Shown here piece after piece: positions 31,661 to 39,062 of a stretch of 39,062 bases of DNA (position 1 is its first letter; the number at the start of each line of letters is the position of its first letter). Below the pieces are notes generated by a model. The model did no database searches. It was given only the letters and a program-made list of their open reading frames with translations, and had not been told where the DNA came from. A program made the translations under genes and the position numbers. The DNA comes from Pseudomonadota bacterium. Its GTDB lineage: Bacteria > Pseudomonadota > Gammaproteobacteria > Burkholderiales > JABEVD01. The stretch is from NCBI GenBank assembly GCA_021802655.1, contig JAJZRP010000018.1:1-39062 (forward strand), read 5' to 3'.

Positions 31661-32823
31661 GCGTCACCCTCATAAATGATTTTCCAGGCATTCCCTTCCC
31701 TGATCCAGTACTGCCGCTTTCTCATCTTGTTGTGGAAGTTGTTGCTCGAATAATCCTGGTCGAAGCTTACCACGAAAAAGTCGCCCTTGCCGGGATACAG
31801 GAAGGCGCTGACATTCGAGATGGTGATCTTCACCCAGGACTTCGTCGAATTGACCTTGGACTTGTATCGCGCCCATTCCGGAAAACCCATGGTGTCGGAA
31901 AAGAATTGTTTCGAATAGTTCCCGAGATAGGCATCATTGTCGAGGCTTTCCCAATCGTGCCGCCACTTCTGCAGGGCATCGTCGACCGACTGGCGCATCG
32001 CCGCTGCATCCTTACGGCTTTCCCACCTGATCGAATCGGAAATGATCACAGGCGTCACGCCCAGTTGCAGGTAGTCTCCTATTTCGGTGAGATCGTGGTT
32101 GGCCAGGACGACGCAACCGCTGCTTGCCTTGGGAACCCGGCTATAGGTGTCGGGGGGAGTGCCGTGAAGCCAGATGCCATGCCCGCTTCGCCCCTCGTGC
32201 CTGTCCCATTCGTTCGGATAGCTGATCGGGAAGGCCCCGGAGCCGTAAAATGCAGGCAGCTTGCTCTCCGGCAGATGTCCTGTCACGCGATAAACGCCGA
32301 TCGGGGTTTTCTTGTCCCCCTCCGATACTTTCTCGCCGGACTGCTTGCCGCTCGTGATGTAATAATCCGCGACATATTGCGGCGCGCCATCGACGTTCCG
32401 GTAAAGGTAAAGCGCCGATTTGTCGAGATCGACGACTATCGCATACTTTTGCTCCGGCCGCATTTCCACCAGGTAGCTCGGGACGGTATCCTCCCCCGGC
32501 CTCTGTTCGTGGCGCATCACGCGGGCGAGCGCTTCTTCCCTCAACCCCTGGATGCGATCGGGAGGAGCGCCCGCCACATCGCCCAACTTGCTGATCGGCC
32601 TGCTGCGGGCAAGCAGGATGTCCCCCTTGACGAGCTGCGCCAGCCTGAAATTGGGATTGGTCTTGAGCACACTGTCTATGCTCGAAAGCGCGGAATTCAT
32701 CTGGCTGTGACTGATATCGATCAGGCTCTGAACCAGAAGCGCATCGGGAGAAGCAGCGCAGACCACCCCCGCAACAGCCAGCATCACGGTGCCAAGGAGC
32801 GAATGAAAAACCAGTTTATTCAA
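31657..32823 (-). CDS. L,D-transpeptidase (YkuD) with a C-terminal Cds6-like domain
   Basis: A 388-aa periplasmic enzyme. A signal peptide ([23 protein letters not shown]) is followed by a short helical repeat region, a YkuD domain with the catalytic [21 protein letters not shown] stretch (His, Ser, Cys), and a C-terminal NTF2-like domain of about 110 residues. It would cross-link peptidoglycan or anchor proteins. The frame starts with TTG 32823, accepted because it begins a proper signal peptide. Confidence 0.92.
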   Translation of the reverse strand: MNKLVFHSLLGTVMLAVAGVVCAASPDALLVQSLIDISHSQMNSALSSIDSVLKTNPNFRLAQLVKGDILLARSRPISKLGDVAGAPPDRIQGLREEALARVMRHEQRPGEDTVPSYLVEMRPEQKYAIVVDLDKSALYLYRNVDGAPQYVADYYITSGKQSGEKVSEGDKKTPIGVYRVTGHLPESKLPAFYGSGAFPISYPNEWDRHEGRSGHGIWLHGTPPDTYSRVPKASSGCVVLANHDLTEIGDYLQLGVTPVIISDSIRWESRKDAAAMRQSVDDALQKWRHDWESLDNDAYLGNYSKQFFSDTMGFPEWARYKSKVNSTKSWVKITISNVSAFLYPGKGDFFVVSFDQDYSSNNFHNKMRKRQYWIREGNAWKIIYEGDA

Positions 32824-32827
32824 TGCG

Positions 32828-33832
32828 TTACTTTTCAGTTTCGATCAGCCACTTGCCGTCGGAATTCGACAGCGTCATGATTTTTGTCGTCGATTCTTCC
32901 ATGGCAGAAGACTTGTACGATTGCGTAAAGCGGATTGTCGCATGTTTTGCGTCGGAAAAAACCACTTCCGGGTTCGATATCGTCACGGAAATGAACTTCG
33001 GTTTTTCTATCCTGGCCTTGCGCAGCAGTTTCCAGTGATCCAGTCCTTTCCCGTCGGACGGCTGAAAATCCCCTGCATAAAACCCTAGATAGCCGGCGAC
33101 ATCCTGATCCGACCATGCCTTCGCCCAGGCCTGCAGCGTTGCAATCACTGCCTGCTCGTCCCCGGACGGCTCCTTCTTGACGGGCTCGGGCACGGCCTTT
33201 ATGGAAGATTCAGCACTGGCGGGCTGCACCGGTGCCGCGTCTTCTTCCGCTTTTTTCGTGACCTTTCTGTCGTCGGCACGTGGCACGGCATGCTTCGACG
33301 CAACGGACCGCCCCTCCCGCGAAAAGAGGGTCTTGATCAGTTCGAGCTTGGTCTGGGCACTGACGTTCGACTTGTCGAGCTGAAGCGCCTTGTCGTAGGC
33401 CTGGCTCGCCAGCTTGGCGTAAATGTCGCCCAGGTTCTCGTGCGCCGTAGCATAGCTGGGATGGGTCTGGATTGCCAGCTCCAACTCGTCCTTGGCCTTC
33501 TCATACTGCCCCTGCGCCGCATAAAGGACCGCCAGGTTATTGTAAGGCTCCGGCAACTCCGGATAATCTTCGGTCAAACCGGTAAAAACCTTGATCGCCT
33601 CGCTGGATTTGTTCTCTTCGGTCAGGATCAGCCCTTTCAAAAAGCGTCCCTGGGCGTCCTTGGGGTTCTTGGCAAGCCAGACATCGACCTGCTTCATGGC
33701 GGCGTCATATTGCCCCCCCTTGAAAAGTTTGTTCGCATCCTTGAGCGCGTCGGCTCGGGCGGAAAAACTCGACAGCATGAAGCAGCAAAGCAGGGAAGCG
33801 CCGGCAAGCCGGGCGAAGGATGACCTTTTCAT
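32828..33832 (-). CDS. Periplasmic TPR protein with a C-terminal Cds6-like domain
   Basis: A 334-aa protein with a signal peptide (MKRSSFARLAGASLLCCFML, ending FSARA). Several tetratricopeptide repeats follow (about residues 25-155, for example YNNLAVLYAAQGQYEKAKDE), then a Lys/Ala/Glu-rich linker and an NTF2-like C-terminal domain. That last domain resembles the end of the neighbouring L,D-transpeptidase. ATG 33832 fits the signal peptide; the longer upstream frame reads through the gltX promoter. It is coupled to the transpeptidase (4-base gap). Confidence 0.9.
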   Translation of the reverse strand: MKRSSFARLAGASLLCCFMLSSFSARADALKDANKLFKGGQYDAAMKQVDVWLAKNPKDAQGRFLKGLILTEENKSSEAIKVFTGLTEDYPELPEPYNNLAVLYAAQGQYEKAKDELELAIQTHPSYATAHENLGDIYAKLASQAYDKALQLDKSNVSAQTKLELIKTLFSREGRSVASKHAVPRADDRKVTKKAEEDAAPVQPASAESSIKAVPEPVKKEPSGDEQAVIATLQAWAKAWSDQDVAGYLGFYAGDFQPSDGKGLDHWKLLRKARIEKPKFISVTISNPEVVFSDAKHATIRFTQSYKSSAMEESTTKIMTLSNSDGKWLIETEK

Positions 33833-33913
33833 TGTGATATACTTGACCTGGTTAAGTTTGTTCAGAATTTTATAACAAAACACAGCAATTCTATCAAAAT
33901 TGAGCCGCGCATC

Positions 33914-35332
33914 ATGACTTTTCCCCTGAAATCCAGGTTCGCCCCGAGTCCGACCGGCCTGATCCACTTCGGCAACGTGCGCACAGCCCTCTTCAATGCA
34001 CTGCTTTCCCGCAAGACCGGCGGCACTTTCCTGCTTCGCATAGAAGACACGGATGCCGCCCGAAGCCGCGAAGAATACATCCTCGCACTGCAGGAAGACC
34101 TCAACTGGCTCGGCCTCGCCTGGCAGGAAGGCGACGGCGCGGGAGGCGTTTTCGGCCCTTACCGTCAATCCGGGAGAAGCGCGATTTACGAACGGCATCT
34201 CAGGATACTTGAAGAAAAGAACAGGGTCTATCCATGCTTCTGCAGCGCCGTCGAACTCGAGGTTTCGAGAAAAATCCAGGCGTCATCCGGAAAGCCCCCG
34301 AGATACGGCGGCAAGTGCGCCCACCTGAAGCCCGACGAAATCGAGAGCAAGAAAAAGCAGGGGCTGCCCTATACCTTGCGCTTCAGGATGCCCAGGGGCG
34401 AATCCATCCAGTTCGACGATCTGGTGAGAGGCCCCCAGCATTTCCCGACGGACGAGATCGGCGACTTCATCATTCGCCGCTCGGACGGCACTTTCGCATT
34501 CTTCTACGTGAACGCCCTGGACGATGCCCTGATGCAGGTCACCCACGTGTTGCGAGGCGAGGATCACCTGACCAACACGCCGAGGCAAATCGCGATCCTG
34601 GACGCCCTTTCGATGCCCGTGCCGCAGTACGGCCACATCTCGCTCATCGTGGACGGGGTAGGTGCGCCGCTTTCCAAGAGAAGCGGCAGCCTTTCCGTGC
34701 AGGAACTCAGGGAGATCGGCTATTTTTCCATTGCGGTCAACAATTACCTGGCCCGCCTCGGCCACAACTACCAGGACAACCGCCTGTTGAGCCTGGACGA
34801 ACTGGCTGCTGCCTTCGCCATCGAAAATCTGGGGCGGGCCCCGGCAAGGTATGACAGGACCCAGCTCGACTACTGGCAGGCTCAGGCCCTGCAAAAAACG
34901 GATTCGGCAACGCTCGCGGCCTGGCTCGGGCAGGCCGTCTCTATATGGGTGCCTGAAAAGGATCTCGAACATTTCGCCGACGCGGTCAGGGACAATGTGC
35001 TGTTTCCCCACGATGCCGCGATCTGGGCGGAGGCGATCTACTCCGACAGGCTCCCCATGTCGGATGAGGCCCTTGCAATTCTCGAGGAAACGCCCGCGGA
35101 ATTCTTCAGGGCGGCTGCCGAACTGCTTGCGCAAGACCTCGATTTCAAGGCCTTTGCGCAAAGCGTCAAGGAAAAAACGGGCTGCTCGGGCAAAAAACTT
35201 TTCCTGCCGCTCAGATCTGCGCTCACCGGACAGACTCACGGCCCGGAAATGCCCAGGATACTCCCGCTCATCGGGTTCGATCGGGCCAGGCACAGGCTGA
35301 TGCAGCATGTACTCAGCGAAGACATAGACTGA
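33914..35332 (+). CDS. gltX: Glutamyl-tRNA synthetase
   Basis: A 472-aa class I synthetase. [13 protein letters not shown] holds the HIGH-type motif, and PLSKRSGS is the KMSKS-type motif. The motif reads LSKRSG where many GltX enzymes have LSKRHG. It charges tRNA-Glu; a GltX2-type specificity for tRNA-Gln cannot be excluded. It overlaps cysS by one base (TGATG). Confidence 0.95.
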   Translation: MTFPLKSRFAPSPTGLIHFGNVRTALFNALLSRKTGGTFLLRIEDTDAARSREEYILALQEDLNWLGLAWQEGDGAGGVFGPYRQSGRSAIYERHLRILEEKNRVYPCFCSAVELEVSRKIQASSGKPPRYGGKCAHLKPDEIESKKKQGLPYTLRFRMPRGESIQFDDLVRGPQHFPTDEIGDFIIRRSDGTFAFFYVNALDDALMQVTHVLRGEDHLTNTPRQIAILDALSMPVPQYGHISLIVDGVGAPLSKRSGSLSVQELREIGYFSIAVNNYLARLGHNYQDNRLLSLDELAAAFAIENLGRAPARYDRTQLDYWQAQALQKTDSATLAAWLGQAVSIWVPEKDLEHFADAVRDNVLFPHDAAIWAEAIYSDRLPMSDEALAILEETPAEFFRAAAELLAQDLDFKAFAQSVKEKTGCSGKKLFLPLRSALTGQTHGPEMPRILPLIGFDRARHRLMQHVLSEDID

Positions 35333-36693
35333 TGCTCAAAATCTACAATACCCTGGCACGGGAGAAACAGGCCTTCCGGCCGATCCATCCGGAAAAGATC
35401 GGAATTTACGTCTGCGGCATGACCGTTTACGACTATTGCCATCTGGGCCACGCCAGGGTGATGGTGGTCTTCGACATGGTGGCGAAATGGCTCAGGGCTT
35501 CCGGACATAAAGTGAACTACGTGCGCAATGTCACCGATATCGACGACAAGATCATCCGGCGCGCGATCGAAAACGGGGAATCCATCTCCGACCTGACTTC
35601 CAGGTTCATAGAAGCCATGCACGAGGACGCCGAGAAACTCGGAGTGGATGCGCCGGACCATGAACCCCGTGCGACGCAATACGTGGGGCAGATGATTTCC
35701 ATGATCGGAACGCTGGTCGACAAGAAGCTCGCCTATGCGCCCGGAAACGGCGACGTCTATTATTCGGTGCGCGATTTCGCAGGCTACGGCAAACTCTCCG
35801 GAAAGTCTCTGGAAGACCTGCGGGCGGGAGAGCGGGTGGAGGTCGACCCATTCAAGCGCGACCCGCTCGATTTCGTGCTTTGGAAGGCGGCGAAGACAGG
35901 GGAGCCTTCCTGGGATTCCCCATGGGGGCCCGGGCGTCCCGGCTGGCACATCGAATGCTCGGCGATGAGCGAACAACTGCTCGGGGAACATTTCGACATT
36001 CACGGCGGCGGGCAGGACCTGCAATTTCCCCACCACGAGAACGAAATCGCCCAGTCCGAAGGGGCGCATGGCCATACCTTCGTCAATTACTGGATGCACA
36101 ACGGCTTCGTCAGGGTGGACGACGAGAAGATGTCCAAATCCCTGGGCAATTTCTTCACGGTGCGCGAAGTGCTCGAAAAATTCGATGCGGAAGTGGTGCG
36201 CTTCTTCATTTTGCGGGCGCACTACAGGAGTCCGCTCAACTATTCCGACCAGCACCTTCAGGATGCCAAATCATCCCTGACCCGGCTCTACACCGCGCTT
36301 GACGGCATAAATGCGGAAAACATCGAAATCGACTGGGAAGAGCCCCATGCGAAACGCTTCAGGCAGGCGATGGACGACGATTTCAATACGCCCGAAGCGA
36401 TTTCGGTATTGTTCGATCTCGCCAATGAAATCAACAAGTCGCATTCGGCAAACGGCGCAGGATTGCTCAAAAGCCTGGGCAGCGTACTGGGACTGCTGCA
36501 GCGCGACCCGAGAGCTTTTTTGCAGGGCGGCAACGACATCGATTCATCCAGAATAGAAGCGCTCATCCAGCAAAGAATGGATGCCAGAAAATCAAGAAAC
36601 TTCGCTGAAAGCGACAGGATCAGAGACGAACTCCTTCAATCCGGCATCATTCTTGAAGACGGCCCGCAGGGCACGACCTGGCGCAGGGCATAG
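35332..36693 (+). CDS. cysS: Cysteinyl-tRNA synthetase
   Basis: A 453-aa class I synthetase with HLGHAR (HIGH motif), KMSKSLGNF, and zinc ligands beginning at Cys28 (YVCGMTVYD). It charges tRNA-Cys. The start ATG overlaps the gltX stop, and cstA follows after eight bases. Confidence 0.97.
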   Translation: MLKIYNTLAREKQAFRPIHPEKIGIYVCGMTVYDYCHLGHARVMVVFDMVAKWLRASGHKVNYVRNVTDIDDKIIRRAIENGESISDLTSRFIEAMHEDAEKLGVDAPDHEPRATQYVGQMISMIGTLVDKKLAYAPGNGDVYYSVRDFAGYGKLSGKSLEDLRAGERVEVDPFKRDPLDFVLWKAAKTGEPSWDSPWGPGRPGWHIECSAMSEQLLGEHFDIHGGGQDLQFPHHENEIAQSEGAHGHTFVNYWMHNGFVRVDDEKMSKSLGNFFTVREVLEKFDAEVVRFFILRAHYRSPLNYSDQHLQDAKSSLTRLYTALDGINAENIEIDWEEPHAKRFRQAMDDDFNTPEAISVLFDLANEINKSHSANGAGLLKSLGSVLGLLQRDPRAFLQGGNDIDSSRIEALIQQRMDARKSRNFAESDRIRDELLQSGIILEDGPQGTTWRRA

Positions 36694-36701
36694 GAGAACG
36701 C

Positions 36702-38753
36702 ATGAAAAAACTGCTCTGGTTCGGCATTTCCATTCTCGGCGCGGCCTCCCTGGGCGATATCGCCCTCGCCAGGGGCGAAGCCATCAATTCGCTCTGGCTG
36801 GTTGCGGCGGCCCTGTGCGTGTATGCGCTCGGCTACCGGTTCTATGCGCTCTGGATCGCGGCGAAAGTGCTGGTGATTGACGACACGCGGGCAACCCCTG
36901 CAGAGCGCTTCGACAACGGACTCGACTTCACCCCCACCAACAAATGGGTGACATTCGGACACCATTTCGCGGCGATAGCGGGCCCCGGCCCCCTGGTCGG
37001 CCCGACCCTCGCGGCCCAGTTCGGCTATCTTCCCGGAACGCTGTGGATTCTGGTGGGTGCGGTACTCGGCGGCTGCGTGCAGGACATGGTGATCCTGTTT
37101 TTCTCGACGAGGCGCGACGGCAGGAGCCTCGGCCAGATGGCGAGGGACGAACTGGGGCCCCTGGGGGGGGCTGCCGCGCTCATCGGGACGCTGGCCATCA
37201 TGGTGATCCTGATTTCGGTGCTGGGACTTGTCGTCGTGAATGCCCTGAAGCACAGTCCCTGGGGAACCTCGACCGTCATGGCGACCATCCCGATCGCGAT
37301 CCTGGTCGGACTCCACATGCGCCATTTCCGCCCCGGGAAAGTTCTGGAAGGCTCGCTCATCGGCGTAGCCCTGCTCCTTTTTGCGGTCGCATCCGGGGGA
37401 TGGATAGACCATCACGATTTGCGAACCCTGTTCGATTTCGACGGCAACACCCTCGTCTGGCTGGTCATCGGCTACGGCTTTCTGGCAGCCATCCTTCCGG
37501 TATGGCTGCTTCTCGCCCCGCGGGATTATCTTTCGACCTACATGAAGCTCGGCACGGTGGCGGCCCTCGCGCTCGCCATTCTCGTCATGCATCCCGAAAT
37601 CAAAATGCCGGCGCTCACCCGCTTCGTCGACGGCACGGGCCCGATCTTCGCGGGCAGGCTGTTTCCCTTCGTCTTCATCACCATCGCCTGCGGCGCGATT
37701 TCCGGATTCCATTCCCTCATTTCTTCCGGCACCACCCCCAAGCTGATTGCGAATGAAAGAGACATTCCCATGATCGGCTACGGGGGAATGCTCCTCGAAT
37801 CCTTCGTTGCGATCATGGCGATGGTCGCTGCGACCGTTCTCGACCCAGGCGTTTTCTTCGCCATCAACAGCCCTCCCGGCGTGGTCGGCCAGGGCATGGA
37901 CGCTGTGACGACCATCAGCTCCTGGGGTTTTCCCGTTTCGATGGAGAAAATGCAGGCACTCGCGGCGGATATGGGCGAGAAAACGCTTTTCGCCAGGACA
38001 GGCGGCGCGCCTTCGCTTGCGGTCGGGATGGCGAGCATTTTCGGCAACGCCTTCGGGCGCGGGCTGCTTGCAATCTGGTACCACTTCGCGATCATGTTCG
38101 AAGCGGTCTTCATTTTAACCACGCTGGATGCAGGAACGCGTGTCGGGCGCTTCATGCTGCAGGATCTGCTCGGCAACCTCTACAAACCCATGGGAAGGAC
38201 GTCCTGGTATCCTTCGGTGCTCGCCACCAGCGCAGCCATCGTCGCCTCCTGGGGCTATTTCCTCTATATCGGGGTGATCGACCCCAACGGCGGAGTCAAT
38301 CTGCTCTGGCCGCTGTTCGGCATTGCCAACCAGATGCTGGCCGCAATCGCCCTGTCGGTTGCGACAGGCATCCTGATCAAGTCGGGCAAGCTGAAATATG
38401 CCTGGGTGAGCGGCGTGCCGCTTGCCTGGCTCAGCTTCATCACGACTTCGGCCGCCTGGGAGAAAATCACCAGTTCCGACATCAGGATCGGCTTTTTCTC
38501 GGCAGCCGACAATCTTGCCGAGAAGCTTTCCCTGGGCAAGCTCCCCCCAGAGAAGGCCGCGATCGCGCCCAAGCTCATTTTCAACATGCAGCTCGACGGC
38601 GCGCTCACGCTGTTCTTCGTCGCGGTGCTGTGGATCGTCATTTTCGAAATGCTCAGGGTCAGCTGGAGAAAGGCGATCGGGCTTCCCGTGCCGCCGGTAT
38701 CGGAATCCCCCCATATTCCGAGCAGGCTGGTCGAGGACTGGGTGAGGGACTGA
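36702..38753 (+). CDS. cstA: Carbon starvation protein A (CstA-family transporter)
   Basis: A 683-aa polytopic inner-membrane protein. The N-terminal conserved block includes FTPTNKWVTFGHHFAAIAGP and GPLVGPTLAAQFG; many hydrophobic segments follow. In enteric bacteria CstA-family proteins take up pyruvate or peptides. GGAGAACGC precedes the ATG. Its stop overlaps the start of the next gene as TGATG. Confidence 0.95.
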   Translation: MKKLLWFGISILGAASLGDIALARGEAINSLWLVAAALCVYALGYRFYALWIAAKVLVIDDTRATPAERFDNGLDFTPTNKWVTFGHHFAAIAGPGPLVGPTLAAQFGYLPGTLWILVGAVLGGCVQDMVILFFSTRRDGRSLGQMARDELGPLGGAAALIGTLAIMVILISVLGLVVVNALKHSPWGTSTVMATIPIAILVGLHMRHFRPGKVLEGSLIGVALLLFAVASGGWIDHHDLRTLFDFDGNTLVWLVIGYGFLAAILPVWLLLAPRDYLSTYMKLGTVAALALAILVMHPEIKMPALTRFVDGTGPIFAGRLFPFVFITIACGAISGFHSLISSGTTPKLIANERDIPMIGYGGMLLESFVAIMAMVAATVLDPGVFFAINSPPGVVGQGMDAVTTISSWGFPVSMEKMQALAADMGEKTLFARTGGAPSLAVGMASIFGNAFGRGLLAIWYHFAIMFEAVFILTTLDAGTRVGRFMLQDLLGNLYKPMGRTSWYPSVLATSAAIVASWGYFLYIGVIDPNGGVNLLWPLFGIANQMLAAIALSVATGILIKSGKLKYAWVSGVPLAWLSFITTSAAWEKITSSDIRIGFFSAADNLAEKLSLGKLPPEKAAIAPKLIFNMQLDGALTLFFVAVLWIVIFEMLRVSWRKAIGLPVPPVSESPHIPSRLVEDWVRD

Positions 38754-38920
38754 TGAAAAGACTTTGGGAAATGATCAGGCGCCTGTCGGGGGACGATGCC
38801 TACGAGCGCTACCTGGCCCATTGCAAAACCGCCCACCCCGACAGAACGCCCATGAGCCGCAAGGCATTCTTCATTGCCGAGCAGGAGCGCAAGTGGAACG
38901 GGGTCAGGCGCTGCTGCTAA
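38753..38920 (+). CDS. YbdD/YjiX-family (DUF466) small protein
   Basis: A 55-aa basic protein (MKRLWEMIRRLSGDDAYERY, then HPDRTPMSRKAFFIAEQERKW) ending in two cysteines (RRCC). Members of this family regularly follow CstA-type transporters and are needed for their function in some species. The start overlaps the cstA stop by one base. Confidence 0.93.
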   Translation: MKRLWEMIRRLSGDDAYERYLAHCKTAHPDRTPMSRKAFFIAEQERKWNGVRRCC

Positions 38921-39054
38921 GGTTGAAGCAGCTTCTTCATTTCCATGGCATTTTGCACCGGATTCGCGCTGTTGCCCTGCAGCTTTTCGACGACCGAAGA
39001 AACCGCGGTGGATGCGACCGATGCCAGCACGAAAATCAGGATGCTGCGCGTCAT
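38917..39054 (-). CDS. Small 45-aa membrane ORF at the window edge
   Basis: A frame starting MTRSILIFVLASVASTAVSS has one hydrophobic N-terminal segment and a short polar tail ending MKKLLQP. It converges on the ybdD-like gene, overlapping its last three bases. An AAAAGGGA sequence directly abuts the ATG, too close for a normal ribosome site, so the true start may lie beyond the window. Family unknown. Confidence 0.45.
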   Translation of the reverse strand: MTRSILIFVLASVASTAVSSVVEKLQGNSANPVQNAMEMKKLLQP

Positions 39055-39062
39055 TCCCTTTT

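Noticed and set aside
33833-33913. A gltX promoter from TTGACC and TATAAC
   Set aside because: The two words are 22 bases apart, outside the usual spacer range, and no better pair was evident.

Overview
The window looks like chromosome of a betaproteobacterial sulfur oxidiser, probably a relative of Sulfuricella, Sideroxydans or Thiobacillus (Nitrosomonadales). This is inferred from a reverse-type dissimilatory sulfite reductase (rDsr) cluster embedded among ordinary betaproteobacterial housekeeping genes. No insertion sequence, integrase, CRISPR array, rRNA or tRNA was found.

Region 1 (1-17815) is a compact sulfur-oxidation island. On the minus strand lies dsrABEFHCMKL, with the first codons of a probable dsrJ at the left edge. 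Divergent from it, on the plus strand, is a six-gene operon (8310-11384): an unknown 71-aa protein, a protein with the Cas6/Cmx6 glycine-loop signature but no CRISPR nearby, a DsrC paralogue lacking both redox cysteines (RspA-like), a two-domain TusA fusion, an unknown helical protein and a TauD-like Fe(II) oxygenase. Next come a minus-strand tusA-dsrE2-FadL porin operon and a minus-strand tauE-membrane protein-tandem USP operon. A plus-strand NarX/NarL-like pair follows; its sensor has a GAF-like domain with seven cysteines. Five promoters in three intergenic regions share sequence elements at fixed distances from their -10 boxes: those of dsrA, the accessory operon, tusA, tauE and the kinase itself. 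The simplest reading is one regulon controlled by this two-component system. That combination is the most interesting part of the window.

Region 2 (17830-22915, minus strand) holds a small His/Cys-rich exported protein, a TonB-dependent receptor, exbB, exbD and tonB, then a Trp-rich 45-aa ORF overlapping msrA. It looks like an outer-membrane uptake system with its own energising complex, possibly for a metal, followed by protein repair.

Region 3 (22967-29769, minus strand) is housekeeping: ribE, ribD, nrdR, glyA, leuA preceded by a leucine-rich leader peptide (leuL-like), a protein with a FliD-like stretch, and Fe superoxide dismutase.

Region 4 (29848-33832, minus strand) carries lpxH, two cyclophilins (cytoplasmic and periplasmic), an L,D-transpeptidase and a TPR protein; the last two appear to share a C-terminal domain. 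On the plus strand are gltX, cysS, cstA and a ybdD-like gene (33914-38920). A small membrane ORF converges on ybdD at the right edge.
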